Source: Microvirga sp. VF16
Lineage (GTDB): Bacteria; Pseudomonadota; Alphaproteobacteria; Rhizobiales; Beijerinckiaceae
Assembly (NCBI RefSeq): GCF_016864375.1
Contig: NZ_CP069355.1
Location: 1,178,001 to 1,242,000 of the forward strand
DNA: 64,000 nt
Direction of reading: 5' to 3'
In this document: in pieces, positions 53,072-62,169 of the stretch
Layout of the letters: each line of letters begins with the position of its first letter
Position numbering within the stretch: the first letter of the stretch is position 1
Translations under genes and position numbers: made by a program
The notes under the pieces: generated by a model
Databases searched by the model: none
The model's input: the letters and a program-made list of their open reading frames with translations, nothing else
Told to the model about the DNA's origin: nothing

Positions 53072-53179
53072 GTCAACCTCCTTGCACAGTAGGCTAATAT
53101 TCTCTTCGCCGGCTTAACCCACCGCTGTCAATTCGCCCGAACAGACAACCACGTCCGACGTCTGAAATGTTTTAAACGG

Positions 53180-53208
53180 CGATCACTTTGCAGTCACGGG
53201 CCTGTCAC
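53180..53208 (+). promoter_or_regulatory. Pho box upstream of the third importer operon
   Basis: CAGTCAC at 53191 and CTGTCAC at 53202 in 11-base phase, with a weaker unit CGATCAC at 53180 in the same phase. It points to the operon starting at 53295. Confidence 0.74.
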
Positions 53209-53260
53209 AGAACCCGTTGAAAGCTGCCGGCATCGCGAGTGGGCCCGCTCAAACTCTATA

Positions 53261-53275
53261 CTTGGCGATGCCAAG
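53261..53275. promoter_or_regulatory. Inverted repeat in the leader, candidate PhnF operator
   Basis: CTTGGC, GAT, GCCAAG: perfect six-base arms, 20 bases ahead of the start codon and after a possible -10 (CTATACT). It could be the PhnF site or a small hairpin in the leader. Confidence 0.45.
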
Positions 53276-53294
53276 GTGAACAAGGACGCAGAAA

Positions 53295-54548
53295 ATGAAG
53301 ACCTTCAGAAGATTGCTAAGCATCTCGGCTGCGGTCGCTCTTAGTGCACACACGCCGGTCAATGCTGCGGAAATCACTCTGCGTCTCCTTCACAGCACAC
53401 CCGTCGATCTTTATGGAGCCGTGAACACGCGCTTTCAGGAAACTCATGGCGGGATCAAGTTTCGCGAGGATCCTGCCCCATCCGACTACGATGTCCTGAC
53501 ACAGACCTTGTTGCGGTCAGCGCTCATTGGCGACATTCCCGACGTGGTGTTCCAAGGCTACAATCGCGTTGGCGTCACGGTGGAGCGTGGTCTCGCGATC
53601 CCGCTCGACAAGTTTATCGCCGAGGACGGCGACATGGCATCACAGGGCTATTCTAAAGCCAGCCTCGACATGTGCGCCGTCAACGGCAGGCCCTATGGGC
53701 TGCCCTTCGCCACTTCGGCCCCGATCGTTTATTACAATCTCAATCTGGTTGCAAAAGCCGGCCACAAGCCCGATGCCCTGCCGACAGACTGGAATGGAAT
53801 ACTCGACCTCGCGCGCGATATCCGGAAGCTCGGATCCGAGACCCAAGGCGCCTTCTTCGACTATGCGGTGACCGGCAATTGGACATTCCAAGCACTGTTG
53901 GCGAGCTTCGGTGGCCAGATGATCGGCGCTGACGGATCGATCGCCTTCAACAGCGATGCCGGCCGAAAAGCATTGCAAACACTCTCGGGTTTCCGTGATG
54001 CAGGACAGGTCGATATGGCCCGTACTCAGGCATGGCAGACATTCTCGGCGAGCGGTCTTGGAATTCTCATTTCCACCAGCAGCCTGCTTCCGCAATTCGA
54101 ACAGCAATCCCAAGGACGTTTTGCACTCGCGACAGGTCCGTTGCCGATGGAGACAGCGACTCCTCGGCTCCCGGCGGGCGGCAATTGCGCCATGATCCTG
54201 ACGAAGGATCCGTCCAAGCAGAAGGCGGCATGGGACTATATCAAGTTTGCATCGGGACCGGTCGGCCAATCGATGGTCGCGCTGAAATCCGGTTACATAC
54301 CGATGAACTCCAAGGCTGTCGATGATCCCGAACTGCTGGGGAATTACTATAAGGAACACCCGAATTATTATACCGCGGTGAAGCAGATGCCGATCCTGAC
54401 GCGGTTCGAGTCCTTCCCGGGTGAAAACACCATCAAGATCACGACCGTGATCAACGATCACCTCGCGGCACTCATGCGCGGCAAAGTCACCACTGAGGCC
54501 GCCATGTCGGCCATGGTCGCAGACGTGAACAGCCTGCTGCCGAAGTAA
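53295..54548 (+). CDS. Periplasmic binding protein, Ugp/MalE type (importer 3, first)
   Basis: A 417-residue SBP_bac_1-family protein with a normal Sec signal (LLSISAAVALSAHTPVNA, cleavage before AEITL). Motifs: IPDVVFQGYNRVGVTVERGL, PYGLPFATSAPIVYYNLNL, GGQMIGADG, LPAGGNCAMILTKDPSKQKA and AWDYIKFASGPVGQ. The closest functional class is glycerol-3-phosphate or sugar importers (UgpB). AAGGA lies ahead of the ATG. A second binding protein of the same class is at 58484. Confidence 0.92.
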   Translation: MKTFRRLLSISAAVALSAHTPVNAAEITLRLLHSTPVDLYGAVNTRFQETHGGIKFREDPAPSDYDVLTQTLLRSALIGDIPDVVFQGYNRVGVTVERGLAIPLDKFIAEDGDMASQGYSKASLDMCAVNGRPYGLPFATSAPIVYYNLNLVAKAGHKPDALPTDWNGILDLARDIRKLGSETQGAFFDYAVTGNWTFQALLASFGGQMIGADGSIAFNSDAGRKALQTLSGFRDAGQVDMARTQAWQTFSASGLGILISTSSLLPQFEQQSQGRFALATGPLPMETATPRLPAGGNCAMILTKDPSKQKAAWDYIKFASGPVGQSMVALKSGYIPMNSKAVDDPELLGNYYKEHPNYYTAVKQMPILTRFESFPGENTIKITTVINDHLAALMRGKVTTEAAMSAMVADVNSLLPK

Positions 54549-54601
54549 ATCCCGCGAGCGAACGTCAACGTTCCTTCCAGTTCCTAGGCGGAATATTAAA
54601 C

Positions 54602-55492
54602 GTGAACACTATTAGCGTCATGACATTCAACATTCACTCTGCCATTGGGCGGGATGAGACGGTCAATGTCGACCGGATCGTCGACGTCATTCGGGACGTC
54701 GACATCGTCGCGCTCCAGGAGGTGGACAACTATTGGGAGAGGTCCGGCAACGTTTCGCAGGTCGATCTCATCACCGACGCCCTTCCGGATCATTTCCACG
54801 CCTGGCATCCCGTGATCGATCTCTGGAAGTCGCCCCAAACCCGCCGGCAGTACGGCAACCTTCTGCTGTCGCGGTTTCCCATTAAGAGTATCAAGCGTCA
54901 TGCGTTGCCGAAGTCCGCGCACGACGGCCGGTTGGCACTTCAGTGCGGGGTTCTCGAAGCAATCGTCGCCGTCCCATTCGCCGATATCAGAGTTTACGCG
55001 ACACACGCCATTTCGAGCGATAGCGCCATGCAGATTGAGCGGCTGCTCGATATCTACAGGACATCACGCACAGAAGGGGCGCCCATTTCCGGGAGCCATG
55101 ACGACAAGACTTGGTTCGAGGAAGAACAGCCAACCCAGATTCCAACATCAGCTGTCCTGCTCGGGGATTTGAACATTAGGCCAGGGAGCGAAGATTATCA
55201 CTGCCTCACGAGGGCGGCCGTATCCCCGGAATGCCAGCCGTTGGTGGATGCCTGGTCGAGAGGCAATCCATCGTCATCGCCGAACGGATTTGACGGCGAG
55301 AGCGATCAAGGGGCGACGTATTACGTCGATTTTGACAAGAAAAGTGGAGAGCGGCTCGACTACTGCTTTGTGTCGGCTGACATCGCCGACCGAATACAAT
55401 CGGCTCAAGTTCTGTCCGAACTGGATGCATCGGATCATCAGCCGCTGAAGGTCACTATCAATTCTCAACCCCCGTTTGAAGGCGGTCAGTGA
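54602..55492 (+). CDS. Endonuclease/exonuclease/phosphatase-family enzyme
   Basis: A 296-residue metal-dependent phosphohydrolase. The fold's motifs are complete: MTFNIHS, VALQEVDN (metal glutamate), RQYGNLLLSRFP, THAISS, LLGDLNIRPGS (D and N) and SGERLDYCFVSAD with DASDHQPL (catalytic D-H). Members act on DNA, inositol phosphates or sphingomyelin-like diesters; there is no signal peptide. In an importer operon it probably releases phosphate or splits a phosphodiester. GTG start at 54602; ATG 54620 is possible. TGATG overlap with the ATPase gene. Confidence 0.88.
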   Translation: MNTISVMTFNIHSAIGRDETVNVDRIVDVIRDVDIVALQEVDNYWERSGNVSQVDLITDALPDHFHAWHPVIDLWKSPQTRRQYGNLLLSRFPIKSIKRHALPKSAHDGRLALQCGVLEAIVAVPFADIRVYATHAISSDSAMQIERLLDIYRTSRTEGAPISGSHDDKTWFEEEQPTQIPTSAVLLGDLNIRPGSEDYHCLTRAAVSPECQPLVDAWSRGNPSSSPNGFDGESDQGATYYVDFDKKSGERLDYCFVSADIADRIQSAQVLSELDASDHQPLKVTINSQPPFEGGQ

Positions 55493-56670
55493 TGGCAAGC
55501 ATACAAATCGACGGGATTGGGAAGAGCTTCGGCCCGACGTCTGTTCTGCGCGATGTGTCGTTGTCGATTGCCGATGGCGAGTTCCTGACGCTGCTGGGGC
55601 CCTCGGGCTGCGGGAAGTCGACGCTGCTGCGGATCCTGGCCGGGCTCGAGGTGCAGACCGGCGGCTCAGTGGCCATCGGCGAGCGGGCGGTGGATGGCCT
55701 CAGGCCGAAGCAGCGCGACGTGGCCATGGTGTTCCAGTCCTACGCGCTCTACCCGCATCTGACGGTCGCCGCCAACATGGCGCTGCCGCTGACGATGCGC
55801 CGGCTCTCGGCCTTCCAGAGGCTGCCGCTGCTCGGCCGCCTCGTGCCCGGAACCGCCCGGATCGCCGCCGAGATCGACCGGGAGGTCACCCGCACGGCCA
55901 AGGCGCTCGGCATCGGTCACCTGCTCGCGCGCAAGCCCGGCCAGCTCTCCGGCGGCCAGCGCCAGCGCGTCGCGGTCGGCCGCGCCATGGTGCGCCATCC
56001 GGCCGTATTCCTGATGGACGAGCCCCTGTCCAACCTCGACGCCAAGCTCCGGGTGCAGATGCGGGCCGAGATCAAGGAGCTGCACCAGCGCCTCGGCGTC
56101 ACCTTCGTCTACGTCACCCACGACCAGGCCGAGGCCATGACGCTGTCGGACCGGGTCGCCGTGATGCTCGACGGCGACCTGCTGCAGGTCGCCCCGCCGC
56201 AGCAGATCTACACGGATCCGGAAGACCGGCGCGTGGCCGAGTTCATCGGCTCGCCGAAGATCAACCTGCTGGAAGCGGTGGTGCGGGACCGGGGCCTAGT
56301 CGACGTGGCCGGCACGGTGCTGGCCGTCGACGCCAGCCGCGAACCCGGCTCGGCGCTCACCCTGGGCATCCGGCCGGAAGCCTTCCATCTGGCCGATCAC
56401 GGCGGGCCGGGGGTGATCACCGGGGCGGTCCGGCTCGTCGAGCATATGGGCTCCGACCTTTACGTGCATCTCGATGTGGCCGGCATGGCCGAGCCACTGA
56501 TCGCCCGCCTGCTCGCCGAGCGCGCGCCGCAGATCGCCCCCGGCCAGACGCTGCATATCGGCATCCGGCCGGACCGGATCCTGCTCTTTACCCGCAGCGG
56601 GCAGCGCGTGCGCGGGGAGGCGGCGTCCAGCGGGGCGTCTGTCATGCCGATCCGGGAGCGGGCCCGATGA
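55492..56670 (+). CDS. ABC importer ATPase, UgpC/MalK type (importer 3)
   Basis: A 392-residue ATPase: Walker A GPSGCGKSTLLRILAGLE, MVFQSYALYPHLTV, signature LSGGQRQRVAVGRAM, Walker B VFLMDEPLSNLDAK, and a MalK-like C-terminal OB domain (FIGSPKINLLEA, LTLGIRPEAFHLAD). About 25 extra residues between the Q-loop and signature. ATG 55492 overlaps the previous stop. Its DNA and that of the two permeases are visibly more GC-rich than the genes on either side. Confidence 0.94.
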   Translation: MASIQIDGIGKSFGPTSVLRDVSLSIADGEFLTLLGPSGCGKSTLLRILAGLEVQTGGSVAIGERAVDGLRPKQRDVAMVFQSYALYPHLTVAANMALPLTMRRLSAFQRLPLLGRLVPGTARIAAEIDREVTRTAKALGIGHLLARKPGQLSGGQRQRVAVGRAMVRHPAVFLMDEPLSNLDAKLRVQMRAEIKELHQRLGVTFVYVTHDQAEAMTLSDRVAVMLDGDLLQVAPPQQIYTDPEDRRVAEFIGSPKINLLEAVVRDRGLVDVAGTVLAVDASREPGSALTLGIRPEAFHLADHGGPGVITGAVRLVEHMGSDLYVHLDVAGMAEPLIARLLAERAPQIAPGQTLHIGIRPDRILLFTRSGQRVRGEAASSGASVMPIRERAR

Positions 56671-57638
56671 GCAAGCCTCTCACCCTGTCCGGCCTGGCCG
56701 GCGAACCCGCCGCGGGGGACGTTCGGCCCTTTCCCTCGGCGGCCCCCGCGCTGGCGCGCCGGCGGGCTGTCCGGGAGTCCCTGGCGGCGTGGATGCTGGC
56801 CGGCCCGGCGCTGGTGCTGCTGGTCGGCCTGTTCTTCCTGCCCGTCTTTGCCGTCGTGGGCATCGCGCTCACCGACTGGCAGTTCGGCGCCAGGACCTTG
56901 TCCTTCGTCGGCTTGGCCAACTTCCACGAGGTCTTTGCCGACGCGGGCTTTCGCGCCTCCTTCCTCAACACGATCCTCTATGTCGCCCTCGTCGTGCCCG
57001 GCACCATCGTGCTCGGGCTTGTGATCGCGCTGCTGATCGAAAGCGGCCAGTCCTGCCGCGCCTTCTACCGCGCCATCCACTTCCTGCCCTTCATGGCGAC
57101 GCTGACCGCCATGGCGATCGCCTGGGAGGCGCTGCTGCATCCCACCATCGGGCTCGTCAACCAGACGCTCGCCGGCCTTGGCATCCCCAGCGCCAACTGG
57201 CTGCGCGACGAGGGAACGGTGCTGCCGGTGCTGGCCGTGATCGGCATCTGGCAGAACCTCGGCTATGCCATGGTGCTGTTCCTCGCCGGGCTGAAGGCGA
57301 TCCCGCAGGACCTCTATGATGCCGCCGACATCGATGGCGCCGATCGCTGGCTCGACCGGCTCACCACCGTCACCCTGCCGATGCTCGGGCCGGTGTCGAT
57401 GTTCGTGTTCATCGTCGTGGCGCTCAGAGCCTTCGAGACCTTCGACACCGTGCAGATCCTGACCCAGGGCGGACCGGGCCATGCCTCCGAGATGCTGCTG
57501 TTCACCCTCTACCGCGAGAGCTTCCAGTATCTGCGCACCGGCTATGGCGCCTCCGTCGCCGTGGTCTTCCTCGTCATTGTCGTCGCGCTGACGCTGATCC
57601 AGGCCCGGGTCATGGACAAGAAGGTGCACTACCAATGA
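56667..57638 (+). CDS. ABC importer permease, UgpA/MalF type (importer 3)
   Basis: A 323-residue permease with six membrane spans (LAAWMLAGPALVLLVGLFFL first) and the coupling loop LYDAADIDGADRWLDRLTTV, then TLPMLGPVSMFVFIVVALRA and FDTVQILTQGGPG, typical of MalF/UgpA. The open frame running back to 55476 is a shadow of the ATPase gene. ATGA overlaps on both sides. Confidence 0.94.
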   Translation: MSKPLTLSGLAGEPAAGDVRPFPSAAPALARRRAVRESLAAWMLAGPALVLLVGLFFLPVFAVVGIALTDWQFGARTLSFVGLANFHEVFADAGFRASFLNTILYVALVVPGTIVLGLVIALLIESGQSCRAFYRAIHFLPFMATLTAMAIAWEALLHPTIGLVNQTLAGLGIPSANWLRDEGTVLPVLAVIGIWQNLGYAMVLFLAGLKAIPQDLYDAADIDGADRWLDRLTTVTLPMLGPVSMFVFIVVALRAFETFDTVQILTQGGPGHASEMLLFTLYRESFQYLRTGYGASVAVVFLVIVVALTLIQARVMDKKVHYQ

Positions 57639-58465
57639 GCCGCCTCTCACCGCCCTCGGCCATCCTGCGCCATGCCGTGCTGCTCGTCACCGGTGCGCTG
57701 ATCCTGATCCCGTTCGTCTGGATGGTGTCGCTCTCGCTCAAGCCGCCGGGCGAGATCTTCCGCGCCTCGTTCAGCGTCTGGCCCGAGCAGTTCTTCGGGC
57801 TCGAGAACTACACCAAGGCGCTGACCACGGCGCCGCTGCCGCGCTACATGCTCAACGGGGTGTTTGTCTGTGCGCTGATCGTGGGGCTGCAGGTGCTGGT
57901 CTGCGCGCCGGCGGCTTATGCCCTGGCCAAGCTCGAGTTCCCCGGCCGGAGCCTGCTGTTCGCCCTGGTGCTGGTGGCGCTCATCCTGCCGCACGAGGTG
58001 CTGTCGCTGCCGCTGTTCATCCTCGGCTACCAGATCGGCATCCTCAACACCTATGCGGCGCTGATCTTCCCGTATGTGGTGTCGCCGTTTGGCATCTTCC
58101 TGTTCCGGCAGTTCTTCAAGACCATCCCGGACGACGTGGTCCACGCCGCGCGGCTCGACGGGCTCTCCGAGCTGGCGATCGTGTGGCGGATCATGGTGCC
58201 GATGGCGCTGCCGGCGATCATCGCGTTTGCGATCTTCTCGGTGGTGGGGCACTGGAACAGCCTGTTCTGGCCGCTGATTGCGGTGCGCGACGAGGCGCTG
58301 ATGCCGCCGCCGCTCGGCATCATGGCGTTCAAGAACGAGGAGGCCGGCAACGACTACGGCCCGCTGATGGCCGCCTCCACCCTGGTGGTCGCGCCGCTCA
58401 TCGTCGCCTTCCTCGCCGCCCAGCGCTGGTTCGTCGCAGGCCTCACCGGCGGAGCCGTGAAGTAA
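57635..58465 (+). CDS. ABC importer permease, UgpE/MalG type (importer 3)
   Basis: A 276-residue permease: ALILIPFVWMVSLSLKPPGE at the first span, YALAKLEFPGRSLLFALVLV, coupling loop VVHAARLDGLSELAIVWRIM and PMALPAIIAFAIFSVVGHWN. Typical MalG/UgpE. The second binding-protein gene starts 18 bases later. Confidence 0.94.
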   Translation: MSRLSPPSAILRHAVLLVTGALILIPFVWMVSLSLKPPGEIFRASFSVWPEQFFGLENYTKALTTAPLPRYMLNGVFVCALIVGLQVLVCAPAAYALAKLEFPGRSLLFALVLVALILPHEVLSLPLFILGYQIGILNTYAALIFPYVVSPFGIFLFRQFFKTIPDDVVHAARLDGLSELAIVWRIMVPMALPAIIAFAIFSVVGHWNSLFWPLIAVRDEALMPPPLGIMAFKNEEAGNDYGPLMAASTLVVAPLIVAFLAAQRWFVAGLTGGAVK

Positions 58466-58483
58466 CCAGAAAGGAAGTCAGTC

Positions 58484-59764
58484 ATGCAGATGAAGCGAAG
58501 AACCTTAATGGCGGCCGCGATCTTTGGCATCGCCGCGGCGTCGGTCAATGCGATGAGCGCGCAGGCGAGCGAGAAGGTAAGCCTCACGATTTCGTTCTCA
58601 TATGGCCCGTACAGCGAGCTATTTGATGCGCTGGCCCGCAAGTTCGAAGAAACACATCCGAACGTGAAGATCACGACGCTTCAGCCGATCAACGGCACCC
58701 ATGAGGAGCATCTTCAGCAAGTCTTGCGGGCCGCGGTGACCGGCGGGCTGCCCGATGTGTCGTTCCAGGGCAACCATCTCCTCCCGATTCTCGTGCAGCG
58801 GGGCCTGCCTGTGCCGCTCGATCCCCTGATCAAACAAGATCCCGACTTTGCGTCGCTTGGCCTCACCGAGGGCGCGAAGTCTGTGGGCCGCATTGCTGGC
58901 GCCACATACGGCCTTGGCTTTCAGTCGTCAGCTCCGGCAATCTTCTACAATTCAGACCTGCTCACAAAGGCAGGTGGTGATCCGGAAAAATTGCCAAAGA
59001 CCTGGCCGGAGATCGTTGACCTCGCCAAGCGCATCAAGGCTCAGAACCCCGAAGCGATGGGGGGCTATTTCGACTACGCGTCGAGCGGCGCATTCACCTT
59101 CCAGGCCATCATCCGTGGCCTGGGTGGCGAAATGATGAAGCCTGACAACAAGACGATCGCGTTCAACGGCCCGGAAGGCCTTCATGCAATGAAACTGCTG
59201 AAGCAGTTCGTAACCGGTGGCGGCATGAGGGACATGTCGCGTGACCAGGCCTATCAGGCGTTCGGCGCCGGCACCATCGGGGTCATGCCCGCGGCGAGCT
59301 CCAATCTGTCCCAGTTCGAGAAGCTTTCCGGCGGTCGTTTCCAGGTCTTGGTCGGCCCGTGGCCGATTGCCGCCAATGGCAAGCTTCCGACCGGTGGACG
59401 GACGGCCGTTATCTTTACCCGCGATCCGGCCAAGCAGGCCGCCGCCTGGGACTATCTCAAGTTCGTTACGGGGCCGGAAGGGCAAACGATGATGGTGAAG
59501 TTTACGGGCAGCCTGCCGAACAACGAGAAGGCGATCAAGGATCCTGCTCTGCTCGGTAAATTCTATCAGGAGAACCCGAACCAGTTCGCCACGACCCAGC
59601 AATTGTCCGATCTCGGCGACTGGTACACGTTCCCCGGGGATAATGCCGTCAAGATCAACACCGCGATCAATGACGACCTGCAGAGCGTGGTGTCTCTCAA
59701 GCTGGAGCCGGACGCCGCCCTCGACAAGATGGTGAAGGACGTTCAAGCGCTGCTTCCCCGTTAA
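58484..59764 (+). CDS. Periplasmic binding protein, Ugp/MalE type (importer 3, second)
   Basis: A 426-residue SBP_bac_1 protein related to the 53295 product. Signal MKRRTLMAAAIFGIAAASV, cleavage near AQASEK. Motifs: LPDVSFQGNHLLPILVQRGL, ATYGLGFQSSAPAIFYNSDL, GGEMMKPDNKTIAFNGPEG, AAWDYLKFVTGPEGQ. Two binding proteins for one membrane unit would widen or divide the range of substrates. AAAGGAAG lies ahead of the start. Confidence 0.93.
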   Translation: MQMKRRTLMAAAIFGIAAASVNAMSAQASEKVSLTISFSYGPYSELFDALARKFEETHPNVKITTLQPINGTHEEHLQQVLRAAVTGGLPDVSFQGNHLLPILVQRGLPVPLDPLIKQDPDFASLGLTEGAKSVGRIAGATYGLGFQSSAPAIFYNSDLLTKAGGDPEKLPKTWPEIVDLAKRIKAQNPEAMGGYFDYASSGAFTFQAIIRGLGGEMMKPDNKTIAFNGPEGLHAMKLLKQFVTGGGMRDMSRDQAYQAFGAGTIGVMPAASSNLSQFEKLSGGRFQVLVGPWPIAANGKLPTGGRTAVIFTRDPAKQAAAWDYLKFVTGPEGQTMMVKFTGSLPNNEKAIKDPALLGKFYQENPNQFATTQQLSDLGDWYTFPGDNAVKINTAINDDLQSVVSLKLEPDAALDKMVKDVQALLPR

Positions 59765-59813
59765 GTCGGCCTCGGACGCAAACCTCGGACGCAAACCAAG
59801 AAGAAGAAGTCAC

Positions 59814-62126
59814 TTGCCAACCATCAAGCTATCGCGCGCGGAGCTCTTTTATGAGCTCCGCGGCCAAGGCCCGATCATGTGCCACCTGCACGGCGGCACA
59901 CTCGGCAGACACCACTTTGCATTGCTGAGCCCGATCCTGGCCGAGCGATTTCAGGTTCTGGATTTCGATCTTCGCGGTGTTGGTGACAGTGCTTCGGACC
60001 CGATGCCCGACGGCCTGAGCGACTGGGCGGATGATACTCTGGAACTGCTGAATGCGCTTGGACTGGATCGGGTGAGCCTTCATGGGTCGTCGGCCGGGGG
60101 ACTCGTCGCCCTGGAGTTCGCGGCCAAGTATCCAGACCGGGTGGATCATCTGATATTGAGTTGCATCCATGCCCGGCCTGATAACGCCGATCGTCTCCGA
60201 AGACGCATCCGCGCGGCGCTGACGGATGGCGCCGACCCGGAGGCTCTCCTCGCCTGGTATACGTTCATGTTCTTTTCACGCGGGTATCTTGAATCTGCCC
60301 ATTCGGTTGAAGGCCGATCGCTGCTGCGCCGGATGATGGACACAATGCAGGCCGCGCAGTCTCTGGCGCCGAGCGGCGGACCTCGAACGGACACGGATAT
60401 GACCGCTCTGTTGCAGCGGATTTCGAGTCCAACACTCGTGATCGCGGGTTCGCAGGACATCACGATCCCGCTGAACGGGGGACTATCCGGCGTAGGTCCT
60501 CGACAAATGGCACGCGAGTTGAGCGGCCACCTCGAGGTCATTGATGCCGGTCATCTGGCGCTTGTTGAGCGTCCGCACGACGTTGCGGAGGTGATCACGC
60601 GCTGGATCGACGGCAATTTTCCTGCCGCAGCACACCGACGAAATCACGAGCCGCTTGCCGGTGACGAGAAACTCAACAAGGAGGGTATACGACACATGCT
60701 CGACCAATCTCCATTCGCCTGGCTCGCAAACCAACGCGTCCTGGTCGATGGACTCAGCGACGATGCCTGTGGGCTCGCGGATTTCCTGTTGCAGCGAGCA
60801 CGCAAGGTCAGCGTACTCGGAACGAACCAACACGAGCATGCTGCTTCCCGCGTGGCGAAACTGAAATCCGCGGGAGCGACGTTCATTGAGCGCGACGAAA
60901 GCAAGGTAACAGAATTCGGCGACGCGGATACACTATTCGTCGATCTCTTCACGTCTCCGCGCTCGGCCTTGGTCCAAGAGGCACGGGACAGAGGTTTGAG
61001 GCTCTCGAGTCTTGCCGAGGTGATCGTCAGTTCGGGGCGAGGCCGAACGATCGGCGTGACCGGATCGGCGGGAAAGACGACGACGACCTATCTGATCAGC
61101 GCCGTTCTTCGGGCAGCCGGATTTGCCACGCGCGCCTCAACGGACGATCGTTTCACGCCCTCGGGACCGGGCCATGCAATGCTCGCATCGCTACCGTCGC
61201 TTCGTGACGAAGCCTGGCGGGTCGTCGAACTGACCAGCCATCATCTCGAATATGTCAGCACGAGTCCGCACATCGCAGTCGTCACGAACCTCTTTGCCGA
61301 CCATCAGGACTGGCATGGTTCCTTCGATGCATACAAAGTTGCAAAAATGCGCCTGCTGTCCTTCCAGAACAGTGGCGACGTCGCAGTGCTGAACTATGAC
61401 GATCAAACAATCCGGTCGGAGTTCGCGCCGATCGTCAAGGGGCGTACGTTATTCTACAGCATAAGCGATGCAGTCGATGCGGACGTGCTCGTCTCCGATG
61501 GCACGATTATGGTTCGAACTGCGCAAGGGTTGCGCGAACTCTGCACGGTCGACGACCTTTCGATGCCGCGGCACCACATTTCGAATGCCCTGGCAGCGGC
61601 TGCTGCAGGCGTCGCCGCGGGAGCAAGCCTTGAAAGCATTGCGAGCGCTTTGCGCGCGTTTGCTGGTCTTCCGCAGCGAGGGCAGGTGGCCGGGCATGTC
61701 GGTTCGGTCGCTATCCACGACGATACGATCGCGCTCAACCCGAAAAAGGCGCTCTTGGGGCTGGAAGCCTTCGCATTCGATGACGTGGTCGTCGTGTCCG
61801 GCGGGGCAACGGTCTCCCCGGGCGGGGAGCAGCGCGTCAGCAGCGATCTGGAGAAGGCTGATCTTCAGCTCTACTGCCGCGAGCTTGGTCGCAAGGCGAA
61901 GGCGGTTGTCCTTTACGGTGACGGTGGGGAAGCCATTCGCAAGATGCTCGCGACCGAGGGGCAGAAGCGCTTGACCGTCGATGTCGCACCAGACTTCGAA
62001 GCTGCTTTGGCTCAGGCGATAGCGCAGGCGGATCCAAACAGTCGGGTCCTGGTTGCGCCGGTGTTCTATAACCGACCGGCCGATTTGAAGCACATCATCG
62101 AACGAGCCGTTCAGCCGCAGAGCTGA
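59814..62126 (+). CDS. Alpha/beta hydrolase fused to a MurD-like ligase
   Basis: A 770-residue protein from a TTG start. Residues 1-270 are an alpha/beta hydrolase: HLHGGTLGRHHF, nucleophile S93 in LHGSSAGG, D215 in AGSQDITIP, H247 in DAGHLALVERP. Residues 295-770 resemble MurD: a Rossmann-like N-domain (LVDGLSDDACGLADFLLQ), P-loop VTGSAGKTTTT at 415-425, TNLFADHQDWHG with D496-H497, K511 at the carbamoylated-lysine site, and GLPQR. MurD motifs for UDP-MurNAc-alanine and D-glutamate (DSKATN, SPACASLDQF) are altered to HDDTIALN and VAPVFYNRP. So it should form an amide bond on other substrates. A strong internal ribosome site precedes M295. Confidence 0.83.
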   Translation: MPTIKLSRAELFYELRGQGPIMCHLHGGTLGRHHFALLSPILAERFQVLDFDLRGVGDSASDPMPDGLSDWADDTLELLNALGLDRVSLHGSSAGGLVALEFAAKYPDRVDHLILSCIHARPDNADRLRRRIRAALTDGADPEALLAWYTFMFFSRGYLESAHSVEGRSLLRRMMDTMQAAQSLAPSGGPRTDTDMTALLQRISSPTLVIAGSQDITIPLNGGLSGVGPRQMARELSGHLEVIDAGHLALVERPHDVAEVITRWIDGNFPAAAHRRNHEPLAGDEKLNKEGIRHMLDQSPFAWLANQRVLVDGLSDDACGLADFLLQRARKVSVLGTNQHEHAASRVAKLKSAGATFIERDESKVTEFGDADTLFVDLFTSPRSALVQEARDRGLRLSSLAEVIVSSGRGRTIGVTGSAGKTTTTYLISAVLRAAGFATRASTDDRFTPSGPGHAMLASLPSLRDEAWRVVELTSHHLEYVSTSPHIAVVTNLFADHQDWHGSFDAYKVAKMRLLSFQNSGDVAVLNYDDQTIRSEFAPIVKGRTLFYSISDAVDADVLVSDGTIMVRTAQGLRELCTVDDLSMPRHHISNALAAAAAGVAAGASLESIASALRAFAGLPQRGQVAGHVGSVAIHDDTIALNPKKALLGLEAFAFDDVVVVSGGATVSPGGEQRVSSDLEKADLQLYCRELGRKAKAVVLYGDGGEAIRKMLATEGQKRLTVDVAPDFEAALAQAIAQADPNSRVLVAPVFYNRPADLKHIIERAVQPQS
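60678..60686 (+). promoter_or_regulatory. Internal ribosome binding site before the ligase part
   Basis: AAGGAGGGT, a near-perfect Shine-Dalgarno, lies ten bases ahead of ATG 60696 inside the fusion gene. That ATG matches the start of the paralogous ligase at 62589. The ligase domain may thus also be made as a separate 476-residue protein. Confidence 0.68.
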
Positions 62127-62169
62127 CGCTCAAAGAACCACCGTCATCGAGAAGCGAAGAGAAATAGCG

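Noticed and set aside
53237..53250. GAGTGGGCCCGCTC as PhnF operator
   Set aside because: An imperfect palindrome that such GC-rich DNA yields often; the CTTGGC/GCCAAG repeat nearby is cleaner.
55476..56666. A 720-codon frame that would join the ATPase region to the permease at 56667
   Set aside because: Its first 400 codons are a shadow of the ATPase gene in another frame, rich in R, A, G and P and without family match. The permease has its own ATG at 56667.
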